Assembly (NCBI GenBank): GCA_943789485.1
Contig: CALSUH010000002.1
Span: forward strand, 21,001 to 85,000
Origin: an uncultured Pseudomonadales bacterium
Lineage (GTDB): Bacteria; Pseudomonadota; Gammaproteobacteria; Pseudomonadales; Pseudohongiellaceae
DNA: 64,000 bases
Direction: 5' to 3'
The position numbers and the translations under genes are program-made. The notes beneath the pieces are model-generated. The model had not been told where the DNA came from and ran no database searches. It saw nothing but the letters and a program-made list of their open reading frames with translations. Of the stretch, positions 43,965 through 53,740 are shown in pieces; position 1 is the stretch's first letter, and the number at the start of each line of letters is the position of its first letter.

Positions 43965-45241
43965 ATATGAAATACAGAATAGAGCAAGAATTATTCTTTC
44001 TATTAAAGTGCAGAGCCGTACTCGGTGTGCTGGCATTGCTACTCGTTGTATCCGGTGTCAGTGTGGTACTGGGACTCAACTATGTTGCAGCCGAGCGACA
44101 GCAAATCGCTGAACTCGTTCAGCTCGACAACGAGGAACGTGCGTATAAACGATCCCTCGCGTACGACTATGGTGGAGCGGCCTATGATGCGTTTCATGCA
44201 GTCTGGAATCCTCCGTCTGAGCTTGCGTTTGCTGCGATCGGTCAACGTGACCTGAACCCTACTATGATGCGGATACGCGCGCTGGCAATCGAAGGGCAAA
44301 TCTATGAAACCGACAGTGTTAATCCTGAGCTTGCGTTGGCCGGTCGCTTCGATTTCGCCTTCGTTGCTGCCTATCTGTTACCGCTGGTCATAATTTTTGT
44401 TTTCTATGATTTGCTCGCCTCAGAGCGTGAAAGCGGGAGATTGAATTTGCTTTCGGTAACTGCGCGGAATTCACGCATACTTTGGTTGCCTCGCATTCTG
44501 CTTCGCTTTGTCGGTATATTGGTCGCGATTCTTGTTCCGCTATGGATCGGCATATTCATCGAGGGGGCCGCATTTGGATTGCTATTCGGCGCCAGTTTCG
44601 CGGTTACACTGTTAGCAGTTCTATGGACTGGACTGGTCTTAGCTATCGCAACACGACCTGTTCTTAGATCTGAATCCATCGCTGCAATTAGTATCGGTGC
44701 CTGGGTGATTCTTACTCTCGCAATTCCTATATCTGGAAAAGTCTATATAGAGAGTTCAGTTTCGGGAGTTAAGGGCGCTGAGGTGGCCTTAGTACAAAGA
44801 GAATCAGTTAACGATGCCTGGGATTTACCGAAATCAGTCACCATGGATGCTTTCTATGCGTCACACCCTGAATGGGCAGACTCCGCGCCGATAAACGAAG
44901 AATTTCATTGGAAATGGTATTACGCATTTCAACAAGTGGGTGATGAGTCGGCTGCTGAGTTGTCGCGAGACTATCGCGCGATCATGTTAGTTCGAGATGA
45001 GCTAACGGCTCGTGTCTCTTTTCTGTCTCCAGCAGTTGCTATTCAGCGGCAACTCGAAACTTTAGCTCGTACCAATCTGAGTGCCAGCCTAGAGTTTGAA
45101 GACCAAGTCCGAAGCTACCATGAAGAGATTCGCCGCGCCTATTATCCAGTGTTGTTTTCAGAGGAGCCGTTCAGTAGCGAGCGTTTAGCACAAATTACAA
45201 TACCGGGTTTTTCTAACTCAGCACAGCTTGCCGTGGAATGA
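43961..45241 (+). CDS. ABC-2-type permease with DUF3526-like region, 2
   Basis: A 426-residue permease from ATG 43961, which overlaps the previous stop as ATGA. It shares the layout of the first permease: an N-terminal helix, a periplasmic segment with LAYDYGGAAYDAFHAVWNPP, then VAAYLLPLVIIFVFYDLLASERESGRL (the cytoplasmic coupling helix region), and a second exported part with a LSPAVAIQRQLETLARTNLS motif that parallels SPVVAIRSFSMALAGT in the first. They are distant paralogues and presumably pair in the membrane. Confidence 0.82.
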   Translation: MNMKYRIEQELFFLLKCRAVLGVLALLLVVSGVSVVLGLNYVAAERQQIAELVQLDNEERAYKRSLAYDYGGAAYDAFHAVWNPPSELAFAAIGQRDLNPTMMRIRALAIEGQIYETDSVNPELALAGRFDFAFVAAYLLPLVIIFVFYDLLASERESGRLNLLSVTARNSRILWLPRILLRFVGILVAILVPLWIGIFIEGAAFGLLFGASFAVTLLAVLWTGLVLAIATRPVLRSESIAAISIGAWVILTLAIPISGKVYIESSVSGVKGAEVALVQRESVNDAWDLPKSVTMDAFYASHPEWADSAPINEEFHWKWYYAFQQVGDESAAELSRDYRAIMLVRDELTARVSFLSPAVAIQRQLETLARTNLSASLEFEDQVRSYHEEIRRAYYPVLFSEEPFSSERLAQITIPGFSNSAQLAVE

Positions 45242-45290
45242 TATGCTTTTGTATTCCACAATTAATTACATTCAAGAATAGGCTCAAGAA

Positions 45291-46412
45291 ATGATTGCAC
45301 TAACTATCGATTCTAAATGCCTTGTTCGTACGGCGTACTATGGACTCGTTTCGCTTCTCATAGGAATCGGTTTCTGGGGTAGTAGTGCTGTGTTAGCGCA
45401 GACGAACAGCGTGGCAGCTTTCGAGCTGGCTGATTTAGTCGTTGAGCCTGGTGAGTTGCTGACAGGTGAAATTACGATTAACCCAGCGAACGGTGATGCT
45501 GGAAGCTTCATTCCGGTCACTGTGGTGCATGGAAGTCGGCAGGGTCCGGTGCTGTCACTCATCGCGGGAATACACGGTTCTGAGTATTCACCAATATTAT
45601 CTATGCAACGGCTGCCGACGCTACTTGATCCAACCCAGATGTCAGGCACGGTAATTATTGTGCACATTGCCAACATGCCCGCTTTTACTGGTAGGACTAT
45701 TTATTTCGGTCCAATTGATCTTAAGAACTTGAATCGTTCTTTTCCTGGGAAATCTGATGGAACAATAACGGAGCGGATCGCCCATGCATTGACAACTCAT
45801 GTGATCAAACCTGCGAATTATGTGATCGACATTCACTCTGGCGACGCGAACGAAAGTCTGCGACCTTCTTACAGTGCTTACTATGCTGAAGCGGGTGGCG
45901 ATGAAGTTGTGCGCGAGTCCGCTCGAATCGCTGTGGCTTTTGGCTTGGAGACAGTGGTGCAGTTTGCTGGATCGTACGACTCCGTAGAAGATGCAATATA
46001 TACCAGTGCGCAAGCGGTGACGCTGGGGATACCGTCTATGGACGTCGAGTCCGGTGAATTGGGCAATATCGATAATGTGTACATCGATCCTATCACTGAT
46101 GGCGCAATGAACGTTATGCGTGAATTGGGCATGATTGCTGGTGAAATAGAGCCACTAGAAAACCCATTGTTCATTGCCGAAAGAGCCCGAATTTACAGTG
46201 AGCACGAAGGTATTTGGTATGCAGATCCGCTGGTGAGGACTGGCGACTATGTTTCTCAAGGAACAAGATTGGGTGTGATTACTGACTATTTTGGCAACGA
46301 GTTGGAAACTGTTACAGCGCCAGCATCAGGTGTATTGCTTATATTATTTGGCACACCTCCTGTGAATACAGGAGATCCAATAGTGGTGATCGGGAAGGTT
46401 GGCGAACCCTAA
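45291..46412 (+). CDS. Exported succinylglutamate desuccinylase/aspartoacylase-family protein
   Basis: A 373-residue protein with a signal peptide (ending AVLAQT). It has the M14-like AstE/AspA fold: zinc ligands in [12 protein letters not shown] (HxxE, near residue 95) and IDIHSGD (near residue 181), an Arg/Asn pair in [11 protein letters not shown], and the C-terminal beta domain ([20 protein letters not shown]). Family enzymes release acyl groups or act as carboxypeptidases on amino acid conjugates; exported members may process peptides or siderophore-like amides. It follows the exporter genes by 49 bases and could modify what they transport. Convergent and overlapping by four bases with bamE. 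Confidence 0.82.
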   Translation: MIALTIDSKCLVRTAYYGLVSLLIGIGFWGSSAVLAQTNSVAAFELADLVVEPGELLTGEITINPANGDAGSFIPVTVVHGSRQGPVLSLIAGIHGSEYSPILSMQRLPTLLDPTQMSGTVIIVHIANMPAFTGRTIYFGPIDLKNLNRSFPGKSDGTITERIAHALTTHVIKPANYVIDIHSGDANESLRPSYSAYYAEAGGDEVVRESARIAVAFGLETVVQFAGSYDSVEDAIYTSAQAVTLGIPSMDVESGELGNIDNVYIDPITDGAMNVMRELGMIAGEIEPLENPLFIAERARIYSEHEGIWYADPLVRTGDYVSQGTRLGVITDYFGNELETVTAPASGVLLILFGTPPVNTGDPIVVIGKVGEP

Positions 46413-46807
46413 ATAGTGCTGGTCTCTTCTATGCTTTGTGTAGTCTCAGTCTCGGCAGTTTCACTGGTCGGTACAAAGTCGCCAGTGAAATTGATAAGTG
46501 CGTCCTCAACGAAGAACACCGACATGCGCTCTTGGCCGCGCACGCCGCCACCGGGCTGAAAATTATAAACATAGTCCCAGCGATCTTGATGGTAGGGGTC
46601 GCGCACTAGCGGTGTACCCATAACAAAAATCACCTGCCTTTTTGTCATGCCAGGGCGAAGCTGATCGACCATCTCCTGAGTAATGATGTTTCCCTGCGGA
46701 ATAGATATTTTATACACGCCGGGAAAATCCAAGTTGCCGAAATTGCCGCAAGCCACTAGCAGGGACATCAAGATAAGTAGAGCGCTGTTTTTAAATGCTT
46801 GTTTCAT
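46409..46807 (-). CDS. bamE: Outer membrane assembly lipoprotein BamE
   Basis: A 132-residue lipoprotein with lipobox LLVACG (Cys near residue 20). The mature part has the BamE fold: [20 protein letters not shown], the [17 protein letters not shown] motif and [14 protein letters not shown], followed by a short acidic Thr/Glu-rich tail not seen in E. coli. It is part of the Bam complex that inserts barrel proteins into the outer membrane. It is divergent from fur, the usual gammaproteobacterial arrangement. Confidence 0.95.
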   Translation of the reverse strand: MKQAFKNSALLILMSLLVACGNFGNLDFPGVYKISIPQGNIITQEMVDQLRPGMTKRQVIFVMGTPLVRDPYHQDRWDYVYNFQPGGGVRGQERMSVFFVEDALINFTGDFVPTSETAETETTQSIEETSTI

Positions 46808-47027
46808 AATTCTGTCGTTGACTCACTCTCATTTGACCCTAGTTTATGTAAGGTCACTATTGCACCCTTGTGTCCTAAACCTTCGAAACTGAGGGCTTAA
46901 TCTTTCACCGAACTTTCATCAAGCCCAGCCAGCAGGCATAATACCCTACTACTAGAGGCAGTAAAACCGCCAGCGGCACGTCCTCTATGCACAAGCACCG
47001 TTGGTTATCAATAACTGAGAGTGAGAT

Positions 47028-47450
47028 ATGGCTACAGAAAACCAGGAACTTCGCAAAGCAGGTCTCAAAGTAACGCTGCCCAGGGTTAAGATTCTGCAAA
47101 TCATGGAAAGTTCCCAGACCAAGCATCTAAGTGCGGAAGACGTCTATAAGGCGCTTATCGAAGCCGACGAAGATGTGGGTCTAGCCACTGTTTATCGAGT
47201 GCTTACGCAGTTCGAATCGGCCGGTTTAGTGATGCGCCATCATTTTGAGGGCGGCAGTTCGGTTTTTGAACTCACCACTATCGACCACCACGATCATATC
47301 GTCTGTCAGACATGCGGCAGCGTTGAAGAGTTCTACGATGAGGTTATCGAAAGTCAGCAAGAGATGATCGCCGAGAAGTACGGTTTTAGGATAACCGACC
47401 ACAGCATGTATCTCTATGGCATCTGCAAAGACTGCCAAGCCAAAGAATAG
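47028..47450 (+). CDS. fur: Ferric uptake regulator Fur
   Basis: A 140-residue Fur protein. The winged helix spans residues 1-80 (KVTLPRVKILQIMESSQTKH, VGLATVYRVLTQFESAGLV) and the dimer domain has HHDHIVCQTCGSVEEF with the first CXXC pair and YGICKDCQAKE with the second, plus His residues for the metal site. It represses iron uptake genes when Fe(II) is abundant; the receptor and exporter genes upstream are plausible targets, although I could not point to a clear Fur box. Confidence 0.96.
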   Translation: MATENQELRKAGLKVTLPRVKILQIMESSQTKHLSAEDVYKALIEADEDVGLATVYRVLTQFESAGLVMRHHFEGGSSVFELTTIDHHDHIVCQTCGSVEEFYDEVIESQQEMIAEKYGFRITDHSMYLYGICKDCQAKE

Positions 47451-47477
47451 AGTGAGCTAGATTGGAATAACGGCTGG

Positions 47478-49154
47478 CTAGTTGCTAGCTACCATTTGTT
47501 CGGCGTGAGCGAGTGATTCATCACTCAGGTCTTCGCCACCCAACATGCGCGCCACTTCTCGCACAATTTCAGTCTCAGAAAGCTCAGTTATCTGCGTCAG
47601 CGTCGATCCCGCTTTCGTGAACTTACTCACAAAGAAATGATGATGGCCCTGGCCCGCGACCGGCGCCTGATGGGTAACACACAGAATCTGCGTGCGCTGG
47701 GCAAGTTGCCTTAGTAGCTGGCCGACTACCTTCGCGACTCCACCACCAATACCTACATCAACTTCGTCGAATACCAGACTTGGAATATGTGACGTTTGTG
47801 CTGTGATTACCTGTATCGCGAGACTGATTCTGGAGAGTTCACCGCCGGAGGCTATCTTGATCAGCGGTTTCGCTGCCTGGCCTGGGTTGGTGCTGACTAA
47901 AAATTCAACGACTTCCAAGCCATTCGCGGCGGGCTTGTCCTTCTCGGTTGCGAGTAACTGCACCTCCAGGCTTGCATGGGGCATGCCCAACTGCTTGAGT
48001 TGTTCGTTGACTTGCTTGGCGAGCTTGCTGCTGCCTTTCTTGCGTTGCTTGCTGATCTCGTTGGCGGACTTGAGGTAGTCGACCCGCAGTTGCTTGTCGG
48101 TGGCTTCCAGCTTCTCGAGTTCGGCATCGCTGTTCTTGATAAGGTTCAGCTGCTGCCTTAAGTCTGTGATGACCTGTTCTAGTTGATTCGGTTTGACCTT
48201 GTGTTTGCGTGCGATTGCATGGAGTAAGCCAAGGCGTGTGTTGACTTGGTCGAGCCGCTCTGGGTTTGCCTCGAATTCATCGGAGAAGGCACGCAGATCA
48301 GACACCGCCTCAATCAGCTGGATGGAGGCGCTTTCTAGCAGCTCTATGATGCTGGTCACGCGAGCGTTCTTCTCGGGTAATTCGTTGAGTGCTGTTAGTG
48401 CTTGATGCATTGAAGCGGTGGCATTTTTTTCATCGTCGCCGCCACAGTGAGCCAGTGCCGACTGCACCGAGGCTACTGTCTCATCCGCGTGGTTCAATGA
48501 CTTAAATTCCGCTTCTAGCTTGGGTACTTCGTCAACGGCAATGCTGAGTTCATCTAGTTCAGTCAATTGATAAGAGAGCAGCTGTGTCTGTGCCGAATCT
48601 TCCTGCGAGCGGTTGCTCAGCGCCTCGATCATCTGCGCATTCTTCTGCCATTGCTTGTGAGTGCTGTGCATCGCTATGAGGTGTTTTGACGAGACACAGA
48701 AATCGTCGAGCAGTCGCTGATGAGTGGCGCGGTGCAGCAGGGATTGGTGTTCGTGTTGGCTGTGAATATCTAGCAGCATCTCGCCTAGTGACTTCAATGA
48801 CGCCATGGTGACCGGCGAGCCGTTGATGTAGCCCTTCGATCTGCCGTCGGCGTTGACTACGCGGCGCAGCAGGCAAGAGCCCGAGTCGGATTCTTCTTCA
48901 AGGTCGTTGTCATTCAACCACTTTTGGGCAGCAGGAATGTTGGCAATGTCGAACGCAGCGCAGATATCGGCCTTTTTTGCGCCGGTGCGAACTATGCCCT
49001 TGTCTGCTCTGTCGCCTAAGGTCAGGCCAAGACCGCCAAGCATGATGGACTTTCCGGCTCCGGTTTCCCCGCTTATCACCGACATGCCAGTTTTGAACTC
49101 GATCTCTAGGGTATCGACGGTGGCGTAATTCTGAATGGATAGTTGTTGCAGCAT
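47478..49154 (-). CDS. recN: DNA repair protein RecN
   Basis: A 558-residue SMC-like ATPase starting at the ATG at 49154 (LQQLSIQNYATVDTLEIEF is the standard N-terminus; an in-frame TTG/ATG leader of 11 codons exists upstream). Walker A VISGETGAGKSIMLGGLGLT, the coiled-coil middle part (about 150-380), the signature KIASGGELSRISLAIQV and Walker B SLVFDEVDVGIGGG are intact. RecN holds broken DNA ends during recombinational repair. No clear LexA box was found upstream. It is divergent from grpE. Confidence 0.96.
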   Translation of the reverse strand: MLQQLSIQNYATVDTLEIEFKTGMSVISGETGAGKSIMLGGLGLTLGDRADKGIVRTGAKKADICAAFDIANIPAAQKWLNDNDLEEESDSGSCLLRRVVNADGRSKGYINGSPVTMASLKSLGEMLLDIHSQHEHQSLLHRATHQRLLDDFCVSSKHLIAMHSTHKQWQKNAQMIEALSNRSQEDSAQTQLLSYQLTELDELSIAVDEVPKLEAEFKSLNHADETVASVQSALAHCGGDDEKNATASMHQALTALNELPEKNARVTSIIELLESASIQLIEAVSDLRAFSDEFEANPERLDQVNTRLGLLHAIARKHKVKPNQLEQVITDLRQQLNLIKNSDAELEKLEATDKQLRVDYLKSANEISKQRKKGSSKLAKQVNEQLKQLGMPHASLEVQLLATEKDKPAANGLEVVEFLVSTNPGQAAKPLIKIASGGELSRISLAIQVITAQTSHIPSLVFDEVDVGIGGGVAKVVGQLLRQLAQRTQILCVTHQAPVAGQGHHHFFVSKFTKAGSTLTQITELSETEIVREVARMLGGEDLSDESLAHAEQMVASN

Positions 49155-49307
49155 AAGGCTGAAGTATATTGGAACAGGGTCCAACAATGCACAAAATTTG
49201 CAAATAAATACCTGCAGCTTATTTTGCCAACAACTTAGCCGATTTGCCTGTGGATCGGGCCGTGAAAATAGTTACTGGGAAAAATTCCTTGGAATTCCCT
49301 CGAATTG

Positions 49308-49335
49308 CTTGAAACCTCTTCCAGAGCCCCCATAT
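49308..49335 (+). promoter_or_regulatory. Sigma32 heat-shock promoter of grpE
   Basis: CTTGAAA at 49308-49314, a 13-base spacer and CCCCATAT at 49328-49335 match the sigma32 consensus fully. The promoter lies about 75 bases before the grpE start. Confidence 0.92.
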
Positions 49336-49408
49336 ACGGCTCATCGCCTGTTTGGCAGGCCATCAATACGCACAGTAATCGAATCACCTAATTTAGGCAG
49401 GGGACGTC

Positions 49409-50011
49409 ATGAGCACGCAGACTCCAGATCAGGAATCAGAGAACGAGGCGCCCGAGGATTCTCAGGCGGCAGAGCAAGACACAACACAACAGACAAACGA
49501 AGAGCAGGGCGCCTTGCTTGAATCCGAGGATGCCCCCGAAGAAGGCAGCGAAAGTGATCCGGCTTTGGATGCTGCGCTAGAGCAGGCGCAGAACGCCAAA
49601 GATGACCTACTGCGTGTTCAGGCGGAGATGCAGAACCTGCGCCGTCGCACCGAGCAGGACATTGAGAAGGCGCATAAGTACGGTCAGGAAAAACTTAGCA
49701 TCGAACTGTTGGCTGTCATGGACAATCTGGAGCGAGCGCAGGAGGCCGCCAGCAACAGTGAGGATGAGGCCATCAAAGCGATTCGCGAGGGAGTGGATCT
49801 CACGGTGAGGGGCTTTGCCGATTGCTTCAAAAAGTTCGCTATCGAGACGGTTGACCCTCTAGGCGAGCCGTTCGATCCGCAGTTTCATCAGGCTATGTCG
49901 ATGCAGGAGAACACCGAATCTGAGCCGAACACGGTAATAGCCGTCATGCAGAAGGGCTATACCCTGCATGGACGAGTGATTCGCCCGGCTATGGTGATGG
50001 TCTCTAAGTAA
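49409..50011 (+). CDS. grpE: Nucleotide exchange factor GrpE
   Basis: A 200-residue GrpE. The first 60 residues are acidic and disordered, then comes a long coiled coil (LEQAQNAKDDLLRVQAEMQN, LRRRTEQDIEKAHKYGQEKL), the four-helix part (LLAVMDNLERAQEAA) and the beta-wing with DPLGEPFDPQFHQAMSM and HGRVIRPAMVMVSK at the end. It releases ADP from DnaK. A perfect sigma32 promoter precedes it, and dnaK follows on the same strand. Confidence 0.96.
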   Translation: MSTQTPDQESENEAPEDSQAAEQDTTQQTNEEQGALLESEDAPEEGSESDPALDAALEQAQNAKDDLLRVQAEMQNLRRRTEQDIEKAHKYGQEKLSIELLAVMDNLERAQEAASNSEDEAIKAIREGVDLTVRGFADCFKKFAIETVDPLGEPFDPQFHQAMSMQENTESEPNTVIAVMQKGYTLHGRVIRPAMVMVSK

Positions 50012-50196
50012 AGAGAGAAATCACCCATCGAGGTTGATATTGAAGGCCGCTGGCATAGGAGCCGTGGGAAATCGCGAAATTACCAGTTAGAACCTTAAAT
50101 CACGCTCTACCGCAGCCATCAGAGACTAACCAGATGCCAACCACCCTTAGCTGCTGGGTATAGCCATACGAAAATTGCGGAATTACCGGTTTGATC

Positions 50197-50225
50197 CTTG
50201 AAATACACCGGATTGGGCCAATATT
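50197..50225 (+). promoter_or_regulatory. Probable sigma32 promoter of dnaK
   Basis: CTTGAAA at 50197-50203, a 14-base spacer and CCAATATT near 50218-50225, a partial match to CCCCATNT. It sits about 80 bases before the dnaK start in a 295-base gap that otherwise shows no gene. Confidence 0.65.
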
Positions 50226-50306
50226 GAAGTCATTAGAAATATATATGTCGGATCAGCGCTGCATTTGAGCTTGGTGCTGGACAGTAGAATAATCGGAGAT
50301 TTGGAA

Positions 50307-52258
50307 ATGGGAAAGATAATAGGTATCGACTTGGGCACCACCAACTCATGCGTAGCAGTGATGGATGGCGGCGAAGCCAAGGTCCTAGAGAACGCCGAGG
50401 GCGATCGCACTACGCCTTCCGTCATTGCTTACAGCAGTGATGGTGAGACGCTTGTTGGTCAGCCGGCGAAGCGTCAGGCAGTAACGAACCCAAGCAACAC
50501 TTTGTTCGCTATCAAGCGCTTGATTGGTCGCCAGTTTAAAGACGATGTCGTCCAGAAAGACATTAAGATGGTGCCTTACAAGATTATAGATGCCGACAAT
50601 GGCGACGCTTGGGTTGAGGTCAATGGCGAGCAGATGTCGCCTCCACAGATCTCAGCGCAGACTCTGATGAAGATGAAGAAGACGGCTGAGGACTTTCTCG
50701 GCGAAGCGGTTACCGAAGCTGTTGTTACTGTGCCTGCTTACTTCAACGATTCTCAGCGCCAAGCAACTAAGGACGCCGGCAGAATTGCGGGTCTAGACGT
50801 TAAGCGTATTATCAATGAGCCAACCGCTGCTGCCCTTGCTTACGGCATGGACAAGAAAGTCGGCGACTCAACTATCGCGGTTTACGACCTCGGTGGTGGT
50901 ACTTTCGATATCTCGATCATCGAAATCGCCGAGACAGACGGCGAGCACACTTTCGAAGTGCTCTCGACCAACGGCGACACGTTCCTAGGTGGTGAAGATT
51001 TCGACTTGCGTCTGATCGACTACTTGGCAGACGAGTTCAAGAAAGAGATCAGGCATGGATCTGCACAACGATCCGCTTGCACTGCAGCGTCTTAAAGAAG
51101 CGGCAGAGAAGGCGAAGATCGAATTGTCTTCGGCGCAGTCTACCGAGGTGAACCTTCCTTATATTACTGCCGATGCATCGGGTCCTAAGCACCTTGTGCA
51201 AAAGTTAACGCGAGCGAAATTCGAGTCATTGGTCGAAGAATTAGTTGAGCGTACTTTGGCTCCACTGAAAACAGCGCTGGCTGATGCCGATCTGAATGTT
51301 TCAGGAATCGACGATGTCATTCTTGTTGGTGGCCAGACGCGTATGCCATTAGTACAAGCGAAAGTAGCCGAGTTCTTTGGTAAGGAATCACGTCACGATG
51401 TGAACCCTGACGAAGCGGTTGCAGTTGGTGCTGCGATTCAAGCGGCGGTACTTTCCGGCGACGTGACTGATGTGTTGCTTCTCGATGTGACGCCTTTGTC
51501 TTTAGGTATCGAAACCATGGGCGGCGTTTCAAGTAATCTAATCGACAAGAACACGACGATTCCTACTAAGAAGACGCAGGTCTTCTCGACAGCTGATGAC
51601 AATCAGACTGCGGTAACGATTCACGTAGTACAGGGTGAGCGTAAGCAGGCTGCACAGAACAAGTCTTTGGGTCGTTTCGACCTGAGTGATATTCCTCCTG
51701 CAGCCGCGCGGCATGCCACAAATCGAAGTAGCCTTCGACCTCGATGCGAACGGTATCTTGAACGTGTCGGCCAAAGACAAGGCGACGGGTAAAGAGCAGT
51801 CTATTGTGATTAAGGCATCCAGCGGATTGTCTGACGAAGAGATCGACCAGATGGTTAAGGACGCCGAAGCAAATGCGGCCGAGGACAAGAAGTTCGAAGA
51901 GCTTATCGCAGCGAGAAACACAGCAGATGGCATGATTCACGCGACCAAGAAAACTTTAGATGAAGCCGGAGACAAGGCATCTGACGAAGAAAAGGACGCG
52001 ATCAACAGCGCTATCACCGAGCTTGAAGAAGCTGTAAAGGGTGATGATGTAGCGGATATGGAAGCCAAGACCAAGGCGCTTACCGATGCCTCAGGCAATC
52101 TGGCGCAGAAGATGTACGCCGAGGCGCAAGCAGCTGAAGAAGGTGCTGCTGCAGGCGCGGCTGAAGAAGGCGGCAGTGATGACAATGCCGAAGCTGTTGA
52201 TGCTGAGTTTGAAGAGGTTTCAGAAGAAGAGAAAGAAGAAGAAAAGGAAGAGAAATAA
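50307..52258 (+). CDS. dnaK: Chaperone DnaK, frame-disrupted twice
   Basis: Hsp70 chaperone of about 650 residues when joined. The ATPase domain starts with [19 protein letters not shown] and contains [12 protein letters not shown] and [12 protein letters not shown]; the substrate domain has [17 protein letters not shown]; the C-terminal lid ends in the acidic [10 protein letters not shown]. The frame breaks near 51045-51055 (after FKKE, before [20 protein letters not shown]) and near 51702 (one extra base before [18 protein letters not shown]). Nothing else is missing, and dnaK is nearly indispensable, so sequence error is likely. A sigma32-like promoter precedes it and dnaJ follows after a terminator. 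Confidence 0.92.
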
Positions 52259-52320
52259 TCGTCGTCTAGTAACGAGTTAGTGGCAACACCGACTCTTACT
52301 AAAGGCGGTTATTCACACGA

Positions 52321-52352
52321 AAACTAAGTCATTTCGATGACTTAGTTTTTTT
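52321..52352 (+). terminator. Intrinsic terminator between dnaK and dnaJ
   Basis: AAACTAAGTCAT and ATGACTTAGTTT form a 12-base stem around a TTCG loop, followed by a T-run. It would reduce dnaJ expression relative to dnaK. Confidence 0.9.
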
Positions 52353-52387
52353 GCGTATAAAGACTGTAAGTAATAAGAGCAGATACG

Positions 52388-53512
52388 ATGTCAAAAAAAG
52401 ATTACTACGAAGTACTGGGTGTTTCGAAAGACACAGCGGCAGCCGATATTAAAAAGGCTTACCGCCGTGTAGCTATGAAAAACCACCCGGATCGTAATCC
52501 TGACAACAAAGCGGCCGAGGATACTTTCAAGGAGGCGAACGAGGCCTTCGAAGTACTCTCCGACAAGGAAAAGCGTGCGCGTTATGATCAATACGGTCAC
52601 GCCGGTGTAGAAGGACAGACCAGTCATGGCTCAGCTGACTTCAGTGATGCATTTGGCGACATATTTGGTGATATTTTCGGCGGCGGTCGCGGTGGTGGTC
52701 GCCAAAGTCATGTGCGTCAGGGTGCCGACCTGCGCTACAACCTGGAGCTTAGATCTCGAAGACGCGGTGAAGGGCACCTCGGTGAAGATTCGTATTCCGA
52801 CTACCGTTACATGTAACACGCTGTGAGGGAGGCGGCTCGAAGAAGGGCAGCGAAGCCTGATCGACTGCACCACCTGTGGCGGTCACGGTCAGGTGCGCAT
52901 GCAGCAAGGCTTCTTCTCTGTGCAACAGACCTGCCCACGCTGTCAGGGCGCTGGCAAGCAGATTAAGGACCCCTGCGGCACCTGTCACGGTCGCGGCAAC
53001 GTGGAAGAAACCAAGACGCTGTCGGTCAAGGTGCCGGCCGGTGTCGACGTGGGCGACCGCATTCGTCTAACGGGCGAGGGTCAGGCTGGAACCCATGGCG
53101 GTCCTCCTGGAGATCTCTATGTGGAAATGTCTATAAGGTCACATAAAATATTCGTTAGAGAAGGCCGTGATCTTCACTGTGAGATACCAATTAATTTTGT
53201 CGATGCGGCTTTAGGTGGCGAGCTGGAAGTTCCGACTCTCGATGGTCGCGTTAAATTGAAGATTCCTACGAGACACAAACCGGCAAACTGTTTCGCTTGC
53301 GTGACAAGGGCGTTAAGCCAATTCGAGGCGGCAGCACTGGCGACTTACTCTGTCGAGTAGTGGTGGAGACGCCGGTGCATTTGACGAAGCGTCAAAAAGA
53401 AATTCTTGTAGAGTTTCGTGAAATCCAAAAGGGCGAAGGGAAACGGCAGTCGCCGAAGACCGCTTCTTGGTTTGACGGAGTGAAGAGCTTTATAGACGAG
53501 TTGCGATCGTAA
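52388..53512 (+). CDS. dnaJ: Co-chaperone DnaJ, frame-disrupted several times
   Basis: Joined across frames this is a full DnaJ of about 374 residues. The J domain has [20 protein letters not shown] and the HPD triad in [10 protein letters not shown]; a Gly-rich segment follows; the four zinc repeats are [24 protein letters not shown] and CGTCHGRG; the C-terminal domains run from [20 protein letters not shown] to KSFIDELRS. Breaks are seen near 52751 (extra A), 52821 (extra C), 52857 (missing C) and 53270. DnaJ delivers substrates to DnaK. Sequence error is suspected because all conserved residues are intact once the frame is restored. Confidence 0.9.
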
Positions 53513-53574
53513 GCTAAAGGTCTCGCAGATCATTCAGTTTGTGAATGAGCCAGGGTCGAAGTTAGAGATCGAGG

Positions 53575-53740
53575 CAGTCGCCGAAGACCTCGTCCTGGTT
53601 CGACGGAGTGAAGAGCTTCATAGACGAACTGCGATCCTACCTAGCATTTCACGGTTCGCTCAATCTGCGCTCGAGCCATAACAAGGCGTCCCAAAGTTCT
53701 CTGGTTCGACGCAGTAAAGAGCTCTGCAGCGATCCTAGCC
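53575..53740 (+). repeat. Degenerate extra copies of the dnaJ 3' end
   Basis: At 53575-53640 the sequence again encodes [20 protein letters not shown], nearly the same peptide as the real dnaJ end, but with different third codon bases (TTC for TTT, GAA for GAG, CTG for TTG). A shorter and more decayed copy lies at about 53692-53740 and overlaps the end of the convergent kinase gene. The two extra copies also resemble each other downstream (GCGATCCTA-CCTAG). Confidence 0.75.

Noticed and set aside
51045..51060. Programmed frameshift in dnaK
   Set aside because: No slippery sequence or pseudoknot is evident, the break recurs in many neighbouring genes, and split dnaK genes are not a known regulatory device here.
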